A stretch of 45,983 nucleotides of DNA from NCBI GenBank assembly GCA_003427395.1, contig BFEA01000013.1:1709114-1755096 (forward strand). The letters run 5' to 3'. Positions 33,061 to 44,756 of the stretch are shown here, piece after piece. A program made the translations under genes and the position numbers. The stretch comes from Chara braunii. Its lineage: Eukaryota > Streptophyta > Charophyceae > Charales > Characeae. The first letter of the stretch is position 1, and each line of letters opens with the position of its first letter. The notes under the pieces were generated by a model. The model was not told the origin of the DNA. It did not search any database and saw nothing but the letters and a program-made list of their open reading frames with translations.

Positions 33061-33346
33061 TAGGCAACCAGATGGGTTGCCCAGGTCAGCCTATTTTCCT
33101 GGGCTGCCCGACCGTGCAAGGATCAGGGAAGGACCTAGTGAAAAAAAAAAAAAAAAAAAAAAAAAACCCTAAAAAAAACTATGTTATGTACAAAACTAAA
33201 CTGAACAGGTTTTGCCTCAAGGTCGCATCGAAATTCTTTACCAAATTTAAAATAAAATTTAAATTATAAAATAATTATAAATATTTATTTTTTTATTTAT
33301 TTTTGGCTCGGACGGGCAACTGGTCTCAGACCACTCTGGTAGCCTA
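33061..33346. mobile_element. Small terminal-inverted-repeat element (MITE-like, 286 bp)
   Basis: The left end TAGGCAACCAGA (33061-33072) is matched by TCTGGTAGCCTA (33335-33346), an inverted repeat with one mismatch. Further in, GGGTTGCCC on the left and GGGCAACTGG on the right continue the symmetry. Flanks read GTTTTGGAC on the left and GTTTTTGGATC on the right, an imperfect target duplication. GC-rich arms surround a poly-A (33141-33166) and AT-rich core, the same plan as the element at 24997-25368. No coding capacity. Confidence 0.6.
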
Positions 33347-36300
33347 GTTTTTGGATCGCTTTTGACCGACGCCTCAGAGATCCTTATGACTGCGTAGTCG
33401 TCCTACCTGACCTATTCGAGTCAATCGCTTCTCAGGCTATTGAAACTAGAAATTTATTGATTCTTAGAAAACTTTGACGAAGAGGAAGAAGAAGAGGAGT
33501 GTGATGAATGGTCTTTAGCCGAATGGGAAGATGAAAGTGAAATTTCTTAGGATCACATAAAATACTTTAGAAGCGCTGCTGAAATAGAAGAAAGCGTGAG
33601 GGAACAGTTGACCCAGTTAGGTGTCTTGATGGGGACCAATGACAAAAATTAGTGATTTCTTTGAGGATAAACATCTTTGGGAGAGAGGTATAAACTCAAC
33701 GCTGCCCACATCGAGTGATCCCACAATCAAGACTTTTTTTAGGAATTGGACTCTAACATTAAACGGACCATTTCCTTACGTATTCGAAAATTATACGGTA
33801 TTAGTAAATACGGAATCGGGTGAAAAAATATATGTTGTAGTTGCGAGGTTTGTAGAGACTAATGGGTATGATGTAAGGGTGTATAATCCTATAAGAAGGA
33901 TATTAACCGGTGACTTATGGTGATGTAGGAACTGGAGAGAGACTATGTCTTACGCTTATAGAATGAGGTTGTAGACGGAAGGGGAAACATTATCCTAGGT
34001 CTTAAAGCAAAAAAATACAGAGACATTCCTAGTCCACCAATTCCAGAAAGTTTCTTAGATGGAAGCAATTGGGAACCAATGGTGAATATGGTACTGAAGG
34101 CTAGACTCATGGAGCGGTAGAGAATGAGTAAAGAAAAAATGACATATGACGAAGAACTCTCAGTAAGGAGGGAAATTTTTATCGCAGAAAACAAACCATT
34201 GAAGAGGAAGTTAGAAGTCGTATATGAATTTTTGATCTCTCTAGGAGCCAGAAAAGTAATTCCTTATGAGATAGTGACCTATGAAGTTCTGGATAGTGGA
34301 TGGGAATAAATCCGTTTATATGTTATGACCGCCTGTTTTGTCAAGACGGACGTCCTTGACGTAAGGATTTACTTACCGGTAAAAAAAAAAGCGACATTAT
34401 TTATGGACGACGCTGGAAGAAAGCGACGGAAGTAGTAGAGGGCGAAAATGTTAGACTACTCATGCGAAGGAAGGAGTTTGATTGGAGCACGAAAATAACG
34501 ATTTCTGAAAGGTTTCCTAAACCGTCAGTCCCTCTCCAGGTGATGATAAAAAAGGGATGGGAAACCACATTTGACTTGTTTTGTTACATACGACTGTACA
34601 TGGATTGAGGAGGCGAGGTTCTAGTGGCTGGAGGTAACATAGTAAGGGAAGGCTTGACATGGGAACTAGCTAGAAAAAAGTCTAATAACTTGCGTTAACT
34701 CTTGAGAGTTTGGACTTCCAAAGATCTGCGTGCTTTAGGGACTTCAATCTGCTGAAGAATTAGACGTCACGAGACAGAGACCTTGGAGATAAGGAGAGGT
34801 GTTGCGTGTGTGGAAAAGGATGAAGGGGAACTCTACATAGACACAACTCTTTTTTGTGTAGAAGGGGACCATGAATTCCGAGACGCAAGTGGGAAAGTGA
34901 CAGTCATTCTGATAGCAGTAAAAAATTAAACTGCCATTAGGGGGAAAGTGAGGAAAAGGAGCCTCTGAGTACGGCTCCACCGTTCCCACCATGGCTTCAT
35001 TGAGGAATAGGCGCCGGTAAGTTGAGTGATGAAAACGTTGGGCGACTCCTAAGTTTTTTGAATTTGCTAGCAAATGTAGAGGTGTTTTTTTACAAAGTTA
35101 TAAGATATGAAGCCCTAAAGAGAAGCGGATGAGAGTATGATAACCTATATGTATTGACTTGTCGTTTTATAGATCTTGAGGAGCACGATACGAGTATTTA
35201 TGTAATGAAGGAAAGGTATAGAGATTGTAGATACGGTCGTTGTTGGGAACGAGCAATCAGGGTAGTCATGGAAGAGAAAACGAGATTGGAAAGAGAAGGA
35301 AGAACTTACATATGGAGTATAGACGTTTTCTCCTTTGAAGGATTGCCAAAACGTCCTTTGAGTAGTGTTCGACTACCGAGGCGTGGATGGGCGGTGATGA
35401 TAGACATTGAATGAAAAGTAAAAGAAAATGATCAAGATAAATTAGAAAGTGATGTCGAGATCAATGAATGATGAGGTGGAAGTGAATAGGGTGTCCTTCA
35501 GTGGAAGAGTAACGTCTATAATCCGAATAATGATGTTGCGATCCTTGGATAATCGTGGTTGACGACGATTGGCAGAAAAAAACTATAAATCGGGAACGAC
35601 CTAGGGTGCTTGAGCTAGTGGTGAACGGAAACAAAATAATATATGATGTGATGGTATGGTCTAAATGACGATTGAGGTGCGAAATGAAGAAAGAAAAAAA
35701 CAATCCTAGAGGCGAGATCTTGTGCGTGGGAGAGCGAGATGAAAAGAAAGATAAGGTGGGAAAATTAATTATGACACCTATTAATGTTAAGGTGAAAGAA
35801 CTTGTGGACGGATATCAGGAGTGGTGAATTTCTACAATTGAGACAAGTCTTCTTGATTTGGAAAAGAGAGTAGAAGAACGATATGAAAAATGACTAGTGC
35901 CGAGTCGGGTAGTGAGAGATATCAACTTGTCGTTGAAGGAAAGATCTAAGGGTCTCTCGTGCGGGCTAGAGTTCAACTTATACATGAACCGAAATTGGAT
36001 CAAGATGAGGAAGCCGACTGTTCGAGACGGGCGATAATAGAGGCTAGAAAATGTGTGATTTGGCTAGTAGCAAATGAAATTAATTTAGTTAAGATAAAAA
36101 TCCTTACAACTTCATTTAAAGAAGAGACAGTCTCCCGCTCGTGGAGAGAGGCGGTAAGGGAAACAAAAACTAATATAAGGGAACAACCAAGGGAGTTTGG
36201 AAAACTCTATAAGATCGTAGTAGACAAAGTTTCTCTGAGACGTTAGAGGCTAACTTGCGTTTTACCAAGAACGTTTTAATCACGACCTTGGTTGTTAAGG

Positions 36301-36490
36301 AAGACGGAGAAGCGGCTAATTTTGAGGCATTACTTGAGGTTCTCGATGGTTCGGCTGAAAGAATTATAGTGGACTTGAACAAAGTATTTGAAGAATTAAT
36401 AGGAAAAATGGGCATTGAAGGGACTTATTTGCCTTCGATAGGAGGAGACGTTAAACCACTACTACCTCGCCCAGTGTTGGAAAATTAGGA
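33347..36490 (+). pseudogene. Decayed retroelement ORF upstream of gag
   Basis: A chain of plus-strand open fragments in changing frames covers this stretch: acidic EEEEEECDEWSLAEWEDE at about 33480; 33639-33923 (94 codons); 34124-34309 (61); 35154-35414 (86); 35959-36246 (95); 36255-36488 (77). The last ends with a GGDVKPLLPRP phrase coded by TTAAACCACTACTACCT, near-identical to the VKPLVPP-coding motif at the end of region D1. This links the two regions as diverged members of one protein family. Many stops and frameshifts make it non-functional. No named domain is recognised. Confidence 0.45.
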
Positions 36491-36736
36491 AAAATTGGCA
36501 GTTTCCCAAACTCCTGAAAATTCGGAGGCCGGACCCGACGACAGCTGCCATTGATAAATCTGATCGGCGGCGGTCGTTTCCTTTCGGCCATCCGAAAAGG
36601 TCGGAGGCCCACCCTACGCCCGCTATTTTCCCACGCGGCAAAGGTACTAGTGGTTTAAGACACAAAAATCGAGGACTAATAAACCTGAGAGAAAAATGTG
36701 TGTGAAATCCATTAACGACGCAAAAAAATTAGGAAG

Positions 36737-38182
36737 GTGTTGAAAGAACTAGACAATCCAGTTAAGGAGCTGGAAAGTCGAGGTGGTCGAGGGGAAAGTT
36801 GGAGGAGAGAAGCTCTAGCAAGACCAAGGACTACAAAGTTTACTGAACCAATCGCCAGGGACGATTGGAGAGAGGCGCCCTTTAAACCATATAGAAGGAA
36901 TCCTTATTCCATGATATATACATATGGTTTCTTTTCGCCTCCCTTCTATGGACCCCCCTTATATCAACCACATCCATTTATGGGGACTCAAATGATCTTC
37001 ACCGGACAGAATGTGACTGAATTTTTAGACAACTTAGAGGTTCATGTTTTAAGAGGAGAATGAACAGAACAGGAAATGAGTACTAACTTCCTCTACCAGA
37101 CTACATCAGAAATAAATAATGAGGCGAGAACTCCTATGCTTGGCGATGACAGATGAGTGACGTTCCCGAGCCTTTGCCTGTGAAGATGTGTCTTACTCAG
37201 TAGAAGACTTGCGAGAAATGAAAAAAAAAGAAAAATAAGAGTTTAACAATGTTCACGAAAAGATATGAGAAAACATCAAATTCATTAGTGGAAGAAGGAT
37301 TTATAGGTGAAGTCGAGAGATGCGAAATATTCCTGGGAACGCTGCCACATGAGAAACAGAAGATGGTCGTGAGGGAGTTTTTCACTAAAAGATTAATCTT
37401 TACGCATGTGAAGGCCTTAGACCATGACACAAAATGGTTGAATGTTAGGTCTTACATGTTGAGAGTCTTAGATAATCTTGGAAAAGGAGTATCTTCAAGA
37501 ATTCAAGAAGAGGAAGTGGAAGGGCCTTAGATAAAAAAAGGAGGGTAAAAATAGAAAACACGGACAAAGGGTCCCCCTAACGAAGCGAGTCGAGCAGGAG
37601 TGAAGAAAAATGGAGAAGAGGGAACCGAGGAGATTGGAAGAGAAGTGATGGCGAATGGAGTATCTCTAGATGGTCAAACACACAAGATAGTCGTTTAAAA
37701 TCCAGGAATGAGGTAAAAGCAAAAAAACCGAAATTACGCAAAGAGGAGATGGCAAAAGAAATGGAGACATTGAAGGTCGAGATGAAAAAAATGAGGAACA
37801 GTACAAAAAAAAAATATGAACTACCCTCGAAGTCTACTGGTGAGAGAAAAGGGGATCCCAGTGCTAAGCGAACATGGAAGAATAAAGCCTGTATGTACTT
37901 TGGTGATGAGGAACACAAAAAACAAAATCGCCAATCATTGAATGGGATGAGAGGCAGTACGTAATGTGGGCGGATGAAGGAAAACCCGTGTCTTTCTTAC
38001 CTTCAATGAAAATAAATGTTGACATTCAGAGAAGAAGGATGAACGAGGTAAAGGGGAAACAAACGCCTCAACCCACAAAGGTCTCCCTTGTGACATTTGA
38101 AGACGAAATCGAAGAAGCATTCGAAAGTTCAAGGGTTGGAATTTTGTTTGCTTCCATGACTTCGTGCACATATTTGAGCTAA
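36737..38182 (+). pseudogene. Second Ty3-type gag, broken by stops and frameshifts
   Basis: The first fragment (36737-37060) is Arg/Pro/Tyr-rich and ends with IFTGQNVTEFLDNLE and then a TGA at 37061. Reading through gives a TEQEM phrase, aligning with FNGDNVVKF...AFEQLA...EWDEQ of the gag at 9960. Another fragment (37249-37530) and a basic, coiled-coil-prone fragment (37575-37964, EEMAKEMETLKVEMKKM) follow. A knuckle-like CMYFGDEEHKKQNR lies at 37890-37931, where the second and last Cys of CX2CX4HX4C are replaced by Phe and Arg. A final fragment runs 37964-38182. Two independent gag-like regions with the same motif order strengthen both calls. The protein is not functional as assembled. Confidence 0.6.
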
Positions 38183-38199
38183 TCTCACTCATGTGTATT

Positions 38200-38952
38200 A
38201 TCCATCTCTCACATAATGATGTTCCAATTCAATCTTGTTTTCTTTCAGGGCTTCATGTGCATGTTTGAGCTAGTCTCGCTCATGTACTTCACACATCTTC
38301 TACTTGATGATATTCTTGTTCATTCTTAAGTGATTTCATAGCCACATGCATGTGATTGGTCTAGTCTCACTTGTGTATCTCACTCATCTTTCGCTTGATG
38401 ATGTTCTGGTTCAAGCTTGATTGCTTTCATAGCCCCATGTATGTGTTGGGTCTCGCCTCACTTGTGTATTTCACTCATCTTTCATTGATGATGTTAAGGT
38501 TCATCGTTGAGTGATTTCATAGCCACATGCATGTGATTGGTCTAATCTCACTTGTGTATCTCAGTCATCTTCCACTTGATGATGGTCCGGTTTAATCTTG
38601 ATTACTTCCTTAGCCCCATGTACGTGTAAGATCTAGCCTCACTTGTGTATTTTACTCATCTTCCACTTGATGATGTTCCGGTTCATCCTTGAGTGATTTT
38701 ATAGTCACATGCATGTGATTGATCGAGTCTCACTTGTGTATCTCACTCATCTTCCATTTGATGATGGTCCGGTTCAATCTTGATTACTTTCATAAGCCAA
38801 TGTATGTTGGATCTAACCTCACTTGTGTATTTCACTCATCTTCCACTTGATGATGTTCCGGTTCATTCTTGAGTGATTTCATAGCCAGTGATTGGTCTAG
38901 TCTCACTTCTGTATCTCACTTATCTTTCACTTGATGATGTTCCAGTTCAATC
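38200..38952. repeat. About 91-bp satellite array, left part, with dimeric higher-order pattern
   Basis: TGATGATGTTC-like landmarks recur about every 91 bp (about 38305, 38395, 38487, 38579, 38670, 38761, 38850 and 38933). From about 38300 two unit types alternate. One has GAGTGATTTCATAGCCACATGCATGTGATTGG, here given as its halves GAGTGATTTCATAG and CCACATGCATGTGATTGG. The other has GATTACTTC and TAGCCCCATGTATGTG. The result is a higher-order period of about 182 bp. No gene is supported in it. Confidence 0.85.
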
Positions 38953-40102
38953 CTGGGTAGCACCGCGTACACGTACGCGTGCTCAGCATACGCGCATACG
39001 TGTATGCACGTACGCACGTACATGCGCGTACGTGTACGCGCGTACCCGTTTTCGGGGCCAGCGTACGTGATAAAACCGGGTGGCTTGGGGGGGCAGTTTT
39101 AGGCCTGGGGTGGGCTGGGGTAGCCCGTCGAGGCCAAGGGCGGTGTGCAGGGATGCGGTGGGCGGGGTGGAGATCGCCCGGGGTGGAGTGCTGCTGTCGC
39201 CATCGTTGTGGCGGCCTGCTGTTGCAACCATCGCTGGTAAGTAGACTTTCTCCTCCCCGTCGCCCTCTTCCTCCTCCTCCTCCCCATCGCCCTCTTCCTC
39301 GTCCTCCTCCCCCCCATCGCCCTCTTCCTCCTCCTATTCCTCCCCATCGCCCTGCCACGTCAGCTTTTTTTTTTCTCAGGGAACCTCTAGGATCAATGAA
39401 AGCTCGAAGTGGGCAATTTTTCGTAAGCAGATCTGCCGATGCGGGATGAACCGAAAGTCGAGCCACGGTGTCAAACTACACGCTAACCCAGACACCACGA
39501 AGGGTGTCGATTGATACAGACAGCCTCCTCCTCCTCCTGATCTTCGTCTCCCTCCCCATCGTCCTCTTCCTCGTCCTCCTCCTCCCCATCTCCCTGCCAC
39601 GTCACCTTTTTTTTTTTTTTTTTTTTTCCAGCGAACCTATAGGATTAATGAAATCTCAAAGCGGGTCATTTTTCGTAAGCAGAACTGGCGATGCAGGATG
39701 AACCAAAAGTCGAGCTACGGTGCCAACCTGCGTGCTAACCCAGACTCCACAAAGGGTGTTGATTGATACACACAGCAGGAAGACACCGATGGAGAGGAGG
39801 AGGAGGTATAGGGCGATAGGGAGGAAGACGAAGACCGAAGGAAGAGGGCAATGGGGAGGAGGAGGAGGAGGAAGAGGGCGATGGGGAGGAGGAGGAGGAT
39901 TTTGAAGGCGTTGGGGGGGTAGCAGTAGTAAAGAATATAATAAATCAATAACATATATATATTATTTATAATTTTATATATATTTTTTTATATTTAAAAT
40001 ATATATATTATATACGTATGCGTACGCGTATTTTCGGGCACGTATGCGTACGCGAGCATACGTACGTGTACGCAGTGCGTATGCGTACGCGGTGCTACCC
40101 AG
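38953..40102. mobile_element. 1.15-kb foldback-like element with 18-bp perfect TIRs
   Basis: The left end CTGGGTAGCACCGCGTAC is exactly inverted at 40085-40102. TTCAATC flanks both sides (38946-38952 and 40104-40110), a 7-bp target duplication cut into the satellite unit. Next to the ends are CGTACG/TACGCG-type alternating runs (38965-39070 and 40013-40090). Further in are CCTCCTCC tracts (39247-39350) mirrored by GGAGGAGG tracts (39793-39900). Between them, two direct copies of about 165 bp at about 39365-39532 and 39615-39777 share ATTTTTCGTAAGCAGA and GATGAACC. No transposase is recognisable. Confidence 0.8.
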
Positions 40103-41105
40103 ATTCAATCTTGATTGCTTCCATAGTCCCCTGCATGTGATTGATCTAGTCTCGATTGTGTATTTCACTCATCTTCCACTTGGTGATATCCCGGTTCAAT
40201 CGTGATTGTTTCCATAGCGCCGTGTATATGTTTGATCTAGTCCCACTTGTGTATTTCACTCATCTTCCACTTCGAGATGTTCCGGTTCAATCTTGTTTGC
40301 TTCCGTAGCTCCATGTATGTGTTTTCACTTGTGTATTTCACTCATCATTCACTTGATGATGTTCCGATTCAATCTTGTTTGCTCCTATAGCTACATGCAT
40401 ATGTTTAGTCTAGTCTCACTCGTGTGCTCACTCATCTTCACTTGATGATAATCCGATTCAATGTTGTTGGCTTCCCTAGCTCCATGCATCTGTTTTAGCT
40501 AGCCTCACTCATGTGTTTGCTCATCTTTCATTTGATGATGTTCCGGTTCAATCTTGTTGGCTTCAATAGCTTCATGCATGTGTTTGAGCAAGTCTCACTC
40601 ACGTGCTTCGCTCATCTCTGACTTGATGACGTTTCCGGTTCAATCTTGTTTGCTTCCATAACTCCATGCATATGTTTGAGGAAGTCTCACTCATGTGTTT
40701 CACTTATCTTTCATTAGATGATGTTCCGGTTCAATCTGGTTTGCTTCCATAACTCCATGCATATATTTGAGCAAGTTTCACTCATGTGCTTCACTTATCT
40801 TTCATTAAATGATGTTCCGATTCAATCTTGTTTGCTTTTATAGATCCATGCATATGTGTGAGCAAGTCTCACTCATGTGCTTCATCGATCTCCCACATGA
40901 TGATGTTCCAATTCAGTCTTGGTCACTCCCACAACCCCATGCATGTGTTTTCATCAAAGTCCCACTCTTGTGTTTCTTCCATTTTGCACTTGGTGACACT
41001 CCGGTTCACATTTTAGTTCTCTCACTGATCGCATGTATGAGCCTTGTCAAGTTTTTGGCAATCACCTTACTTAATGACGTCCCAGCTTACTCATGGATGC
41101 TCTAG
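40103..41105. repeat. About 91-bp satellite array, right part
   Basis: The array resumes after the insertion with the same landmarks: GATGATGTTCCGGTTCAATCT, CATGCATATGTTTGAG and AGTCTCACTCATGTG. It degenerates toward 41100. The alternating pattern of the left part is not evident here, so the two sides of the array have evolved differently. Confidence 0.8.
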
Positions 41106-41742
41106 CTGTTATATATGCCTGATAAAGCACTATGTTGGTTACATCTCACTCACCCCGTGCTCTAATTGAATTCCATTTTGCCCCTCGTGCTCTAATCGAA
41201 CGCGGTAAGAGGAGAGGTGGGTAGGGGACTGCTGCTGCTGGTGCTGATCAAAACTGAGTCTGTTGTTGCATTGCTGATGCTTGACCAAACTCCCGATAGC
41301 TGCTGCTGCTGAGAACCACTAGCTGGTCCCCCTGAGCAAAGACCGGTCTGAAAGGGTTAGCACAATAGTTCGACCCGAGGGCAAGGTTAGCCAATTCCGC
41401 CAAAATAGGGATATGGGGGCTGAGACTTCGCAGACCTTATATCATAAGTATATGTAGATGGCCTGCAAAACCTTCAGGCCATCTGAGTCCATTTTCCTGT
41501 GAAAACGGAAAATGAATTTCCCCAAACTATTCACTTAGAGTCTCGGACGGTGTCCAAAAAAGGTAAGTAGGGGCAAACGACGACGGAATCCGGTCAAACT
41601 TCAGGGAGGTCTTTAGTAGGGTATAGACAGAGGGTTCATCACGTTGTGTGGACATCCGACACCATTTGGGCCATCAAATGCAAAACTGTGTTTTTTCGGC
41701 TCTCCCACCTCTAGGAAAATCAACAAAAACGAAAATATGCAA
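41106..41742. other. Unassigned DNA
   Basis: No gene is recognised. It contains short CTGCTGCTG runs and a local inverted repeat, CATTTTCCTGTGAAAACGGAAAATG, given as CATTTTCC at about 41491 and GGAAAATG at about 41508. Confidence 0.35.
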
Positions 41743-41812
41743 AATCTGAGTTTTTCGGTAATCTGTGTTTTTCGCAAATCTGTGTTTTCTGCAAACATGT
41801 GTATCTGTTGCA
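41743..41812. repeat. 17-bp minisatellite (four units)
   Basis: Units AATCTGAGTTTTTCGGT, AATCTGTGTTTTTCGCA, AATCTGTGTTTTCTGCA and a diverged AACATGTGTATCTGTTGCA follow each other directly. Confidence 0.85.
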
Positions 41813-41939
41813 AGTATGTTTTTTGTTAGACTGAATTTTCTGAATGTTCGGACCCTGGGGTAACTCTAGGAAGGCGGAACCTGCGCTTAGGAATAGGGAG
41901 GGGCGTTGGGCCACCTCGCACCTTTTCCCCCCTTCTTTT

Positions 41940-42625
41940 CCTCCACCCATTCGTCATGGCCAACCACCTCACACCTCTTCCCAACTTCATCACCTTCACC
42001 CATCCACCATAGCCAATCACCTCACATCATCTTCTTCCTCCATCTCCTTCACACATCCACCATAGCCAACCACCTCACATGATCTCCCTCCTCCATCTCC
42101 TTCACCCATCTACCATAGCCAACCACCTCACACTATCTTCCTCCTCCATCTCCTTCACCCATCCACCATAGCCAATCACCTCACATCATCTTCCTCCCCC
42201 ATCTCCCTCACCCATCCACCATAACCAACCACCTCACACCTTCGTCCACCTCTATCTCCTTCACTCATCCACCATAGTCAACCACCTCACACCTCCCTCC
42301 ACCTCCATCCCCTTCACCCATCCACCATAACTAACCACCTCACACCTTCTTCCTCCTCCATCCCCTTTACTCATCCACCATAGCCAACCGCCTCACATCA
42401 CTTCCTTCCTCCATCTCCTTCACCCATCCACCCTAGCCAACCACCTCGCATCGTCTTCTTCCGCCATCTCCCTCACCCATCCACCATAGTCAACCACCTC
42501 ACACCTTCCTCCCCCATCTCCTCCACCCATCCACGCACTCCACACCTTCTCCCTCCGCCATCTCCTCCACCCTTCCGCCATAACCAACCACCTTGCACCA
42601 TCTTCCTCCTCCATCTTCTTTGTCG
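41940..42625. repeat. 53-bp pyrimidine-rich minisatellite
   Basis: About 13 units share CATCCACCATAGCCAACCAC, CTCACA and CTCCATCTCCTTCACC. Clean spacing of 53 bp is seen at 42001, 42054, 42107 and 42160. One strand is almost purine-free apart from a few G and A bases. The open frames on both strands are repeat translations. Confidence 0.85.
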
Positions 42626-42731
42626 ACCCACGCCTTGATCAAAAGAATGAGGGTGGTGACACATGGAAGAGGGGCCTCAAGTAGGACGGTAGGGCGAGTA
42701 GAGGATAAGACTTGATTAGGCTTAGGAAGTG

Positions 42732-42794
<63 letters not shown>

Positions 42795-42888
42795 CCACAG
42801 CCCCTCGTTTGTTGTCCTCTTCTCTCTCTCTGCCTACGGTTTACCGGGCAGTTCTGTTTGTGACGATATATATATATATATCTATATA
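42732..42888. repeat. CT and TA microsatellites
   Basis: A CT run is followed by a long TA run (to about 42792); a second TA run lies at about 42866-42888. The flanking phrase around 42800-42860 is unassigned. Confidence 0.95.
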
Positions 42889-44385
42889 TCCTCCTTTGGT
42901 TCTCTTCCCTCCACCTCTCTCATATCCTAAGTCTAATCTTTACCCTTTCCACCCCTTCCTCTTGGCATGCGACTAACCCTCTCTCACTCACTTGTTACAT
43001 TGTCAGGGGACGAACGGTGAGAAAAAGTTGACCTAGCTTGGAGGAGAAAGAGGGAAAGGGGAGGGTTGCCGGTCCTTTGCCCTACCAAGAAGGAAAGAGA
43101 AAACACTTGAAGATCTGAAAGAGCCGTGAGTGCGAATCGCTTGTGAAATTGGAAGTGGATTAGTCCAAAGAGGACTAAGAAGAGAATTGTTAATTGAAAG
43201 CAAGGTCGCTTGACTCAACCAGAACCTCGACTGCATGACTATGAGGAGATGATGATTTGGATGAGCGAAGGAAATGGAAAGGGAAATAACCCAAGGACCA
43301 GAAAAAGATTAGGCATGTGGGAAGGACTATGTGTTGACCCCGAATGGGGGTTGTATCGACCTTTGCGTTGTGAATGGTTGTGCATGTGAGTAGCCTTGGA
43401 TGTCTTAAGCGGGACTGGGCCCGGGTGTGTTGGGCGGCAAAGGAATATGGAATGGCAAAGGGCTAAGCAACCTTGATGTAAACTCTACCTATGAATGCGA
43501 CCTGTGTGTGTGCAATCTTGAATGCGGATGGAAAGGAAAAACAAAGTTGTGAATGGTTGAAGTGTGTCCTAGCCCCTTTGTGTATAAACGGGGGCTTCAA
43601 AAAAAAAAAAGGGTAGTCATGAAAGCCATGGACGAAATGCGTCGATTGCTAAGTGCATAGGGAGCTAAAGGGAAAGACGGCGTTGCCTCGCCCCGATGAA
43701 GCTATAAAACTATTGTGTTAGGAAAATGATGCGTGACCTAAGGATGACGCTTAGTCCTGCATCATGCAAAAAAAGGCTCAAAAAATTCTCTGGACTGCTT
43801 GAGTATTGGAAATAACAATTGCCTGCAAACACAACTAAGTATCAAGAAAAATTGTGCCTGCCAGGTTCAGTGAGACTACCACCTAGCATGAACGTTGAGC
43901 TACATCCCCAATGTCAAAGCTCTCTCGCTTGATGGCCCACCCTTATCCATCTCAAAGCACTAGGTGGGGGTGACCCTATAATGAATGGCCCCTCGCCCTG
44001 AGCATGAGTGCGGGCAGAGCCGAGCCAACTGGGACCCACAGTGGGGTCGACACAGGTTCGAAAGTCTAACAGGGTGAGACCCTATATCAACCGTCCTAAC
44101 GATTCTGATGTTGAGACGAGTAAGACGACACTGAGCCCGCTGTGACACCCGCAATGTGAGCCTAGGTAAGGCGGGTCTCGATGCAGATCTTGGCGGTAGT
44201 AACAAATATTCAAATGAAAACTTTGAAGTTTGAAGTGGGGAGAGGGGGGGATTCCATGTGGACGGTTGTGCCAAGCACAACTAGTACCACAGCGGCTTAT
44301 GCCTAGTGCCCCCTGCACAAATGAGTCCACTATCTCTTGCGGGACCCAATGGGCATGCTCACACTCAAGCCTCTCAGGTTGCTTT
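42889..44385. other. Unassigned DNA
   Basis: No gene is recognised. GGTTCGAA near 44056 resembles a tRNA-type B box, but no fitting A box or cloverleaf was found. Near 43877 and 43961 CCACCTAG and CTAGGTGG form a widely spaced inverted pair of uncertain meaning. Confidence 0.35.
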
Positions 44386-44489
44386 AACCAGTTACTGCAA
44401 TCGGTTCCAACAACCGTTTTCTGCAACCACTTCGAGCAACCACTTGCAACAAGCACTTGTTGCAACCAGTCGGAGCAACCGGTTCCAAC
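44386..44489. repeat. 13-bp minisatellite (eight units)
   Basis: Eight consecutive 13-bp units fit the pattern AACCRSTTNCNRC, starting AACCAGTTACTGC and ending AACCGGTTCCAAC. There are no indels across 104 bp. Confidence 0.85.
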
Positions 44490-44627
44490 AACCCTGCCCT
44501 GCTTCCCCATCCCAAAGTCATGCACCCCCCCTCCCCCCACCCCCCTCCAGGCCCAAAACTCGACTATTCCAAAAATTTAAAAGACCACAGATTTGGAGAG
44601 TTGTTGGGGAGCACAAATTAGCCCCTG

Positions 44628-44756
44628 CTGAAAAAAAATAAAATAAAAATAAAATCGGTTTTTTGACTTGCTCGGGTCACCCGGGCGACTAGGTCTGACC
44701 CGTTCGGGCTCGGCTGCACGGTCGGGCACCCGGGCCCGTGCGGGTCTGGTAGCCCA
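44628..44756. other. A-rich tract joined to CCCGGG-rich arm (possible transposon remnant)
   Basis: An A-rich AAAATAAAATAAAAAT tract is followed by GGGTCACCCGGGCGAC, GACCCGTTCGGGCTCGG and CACCCGGGCCCGTGCGGG. The plan, an AT-rich core next to a palindromic GC-rich arm, resembles the right half of the small elements at 25.0 and 33.1 kb. No matching left arm or target duplication was found. Confidence 0.35.

Noticed and set aside
38927-39466. 179-codon Gly/Arg-rich minus-strand frame
   Set aside because: It lies across the foldback-like element's CCTCCTCC and CGTACG tracts; composition explains it.
41844-42614. Open frames in the pyrimidine-rich array on both strands
   Set aside because: They are produced by the 53-bp minisatellite and lack any domain or start context.
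44040-44075. A tRNA or SINE from the GGTTCGAA word
   Set aside because: No A box, acceptor stem or cloverleaf pairing is visible around it.
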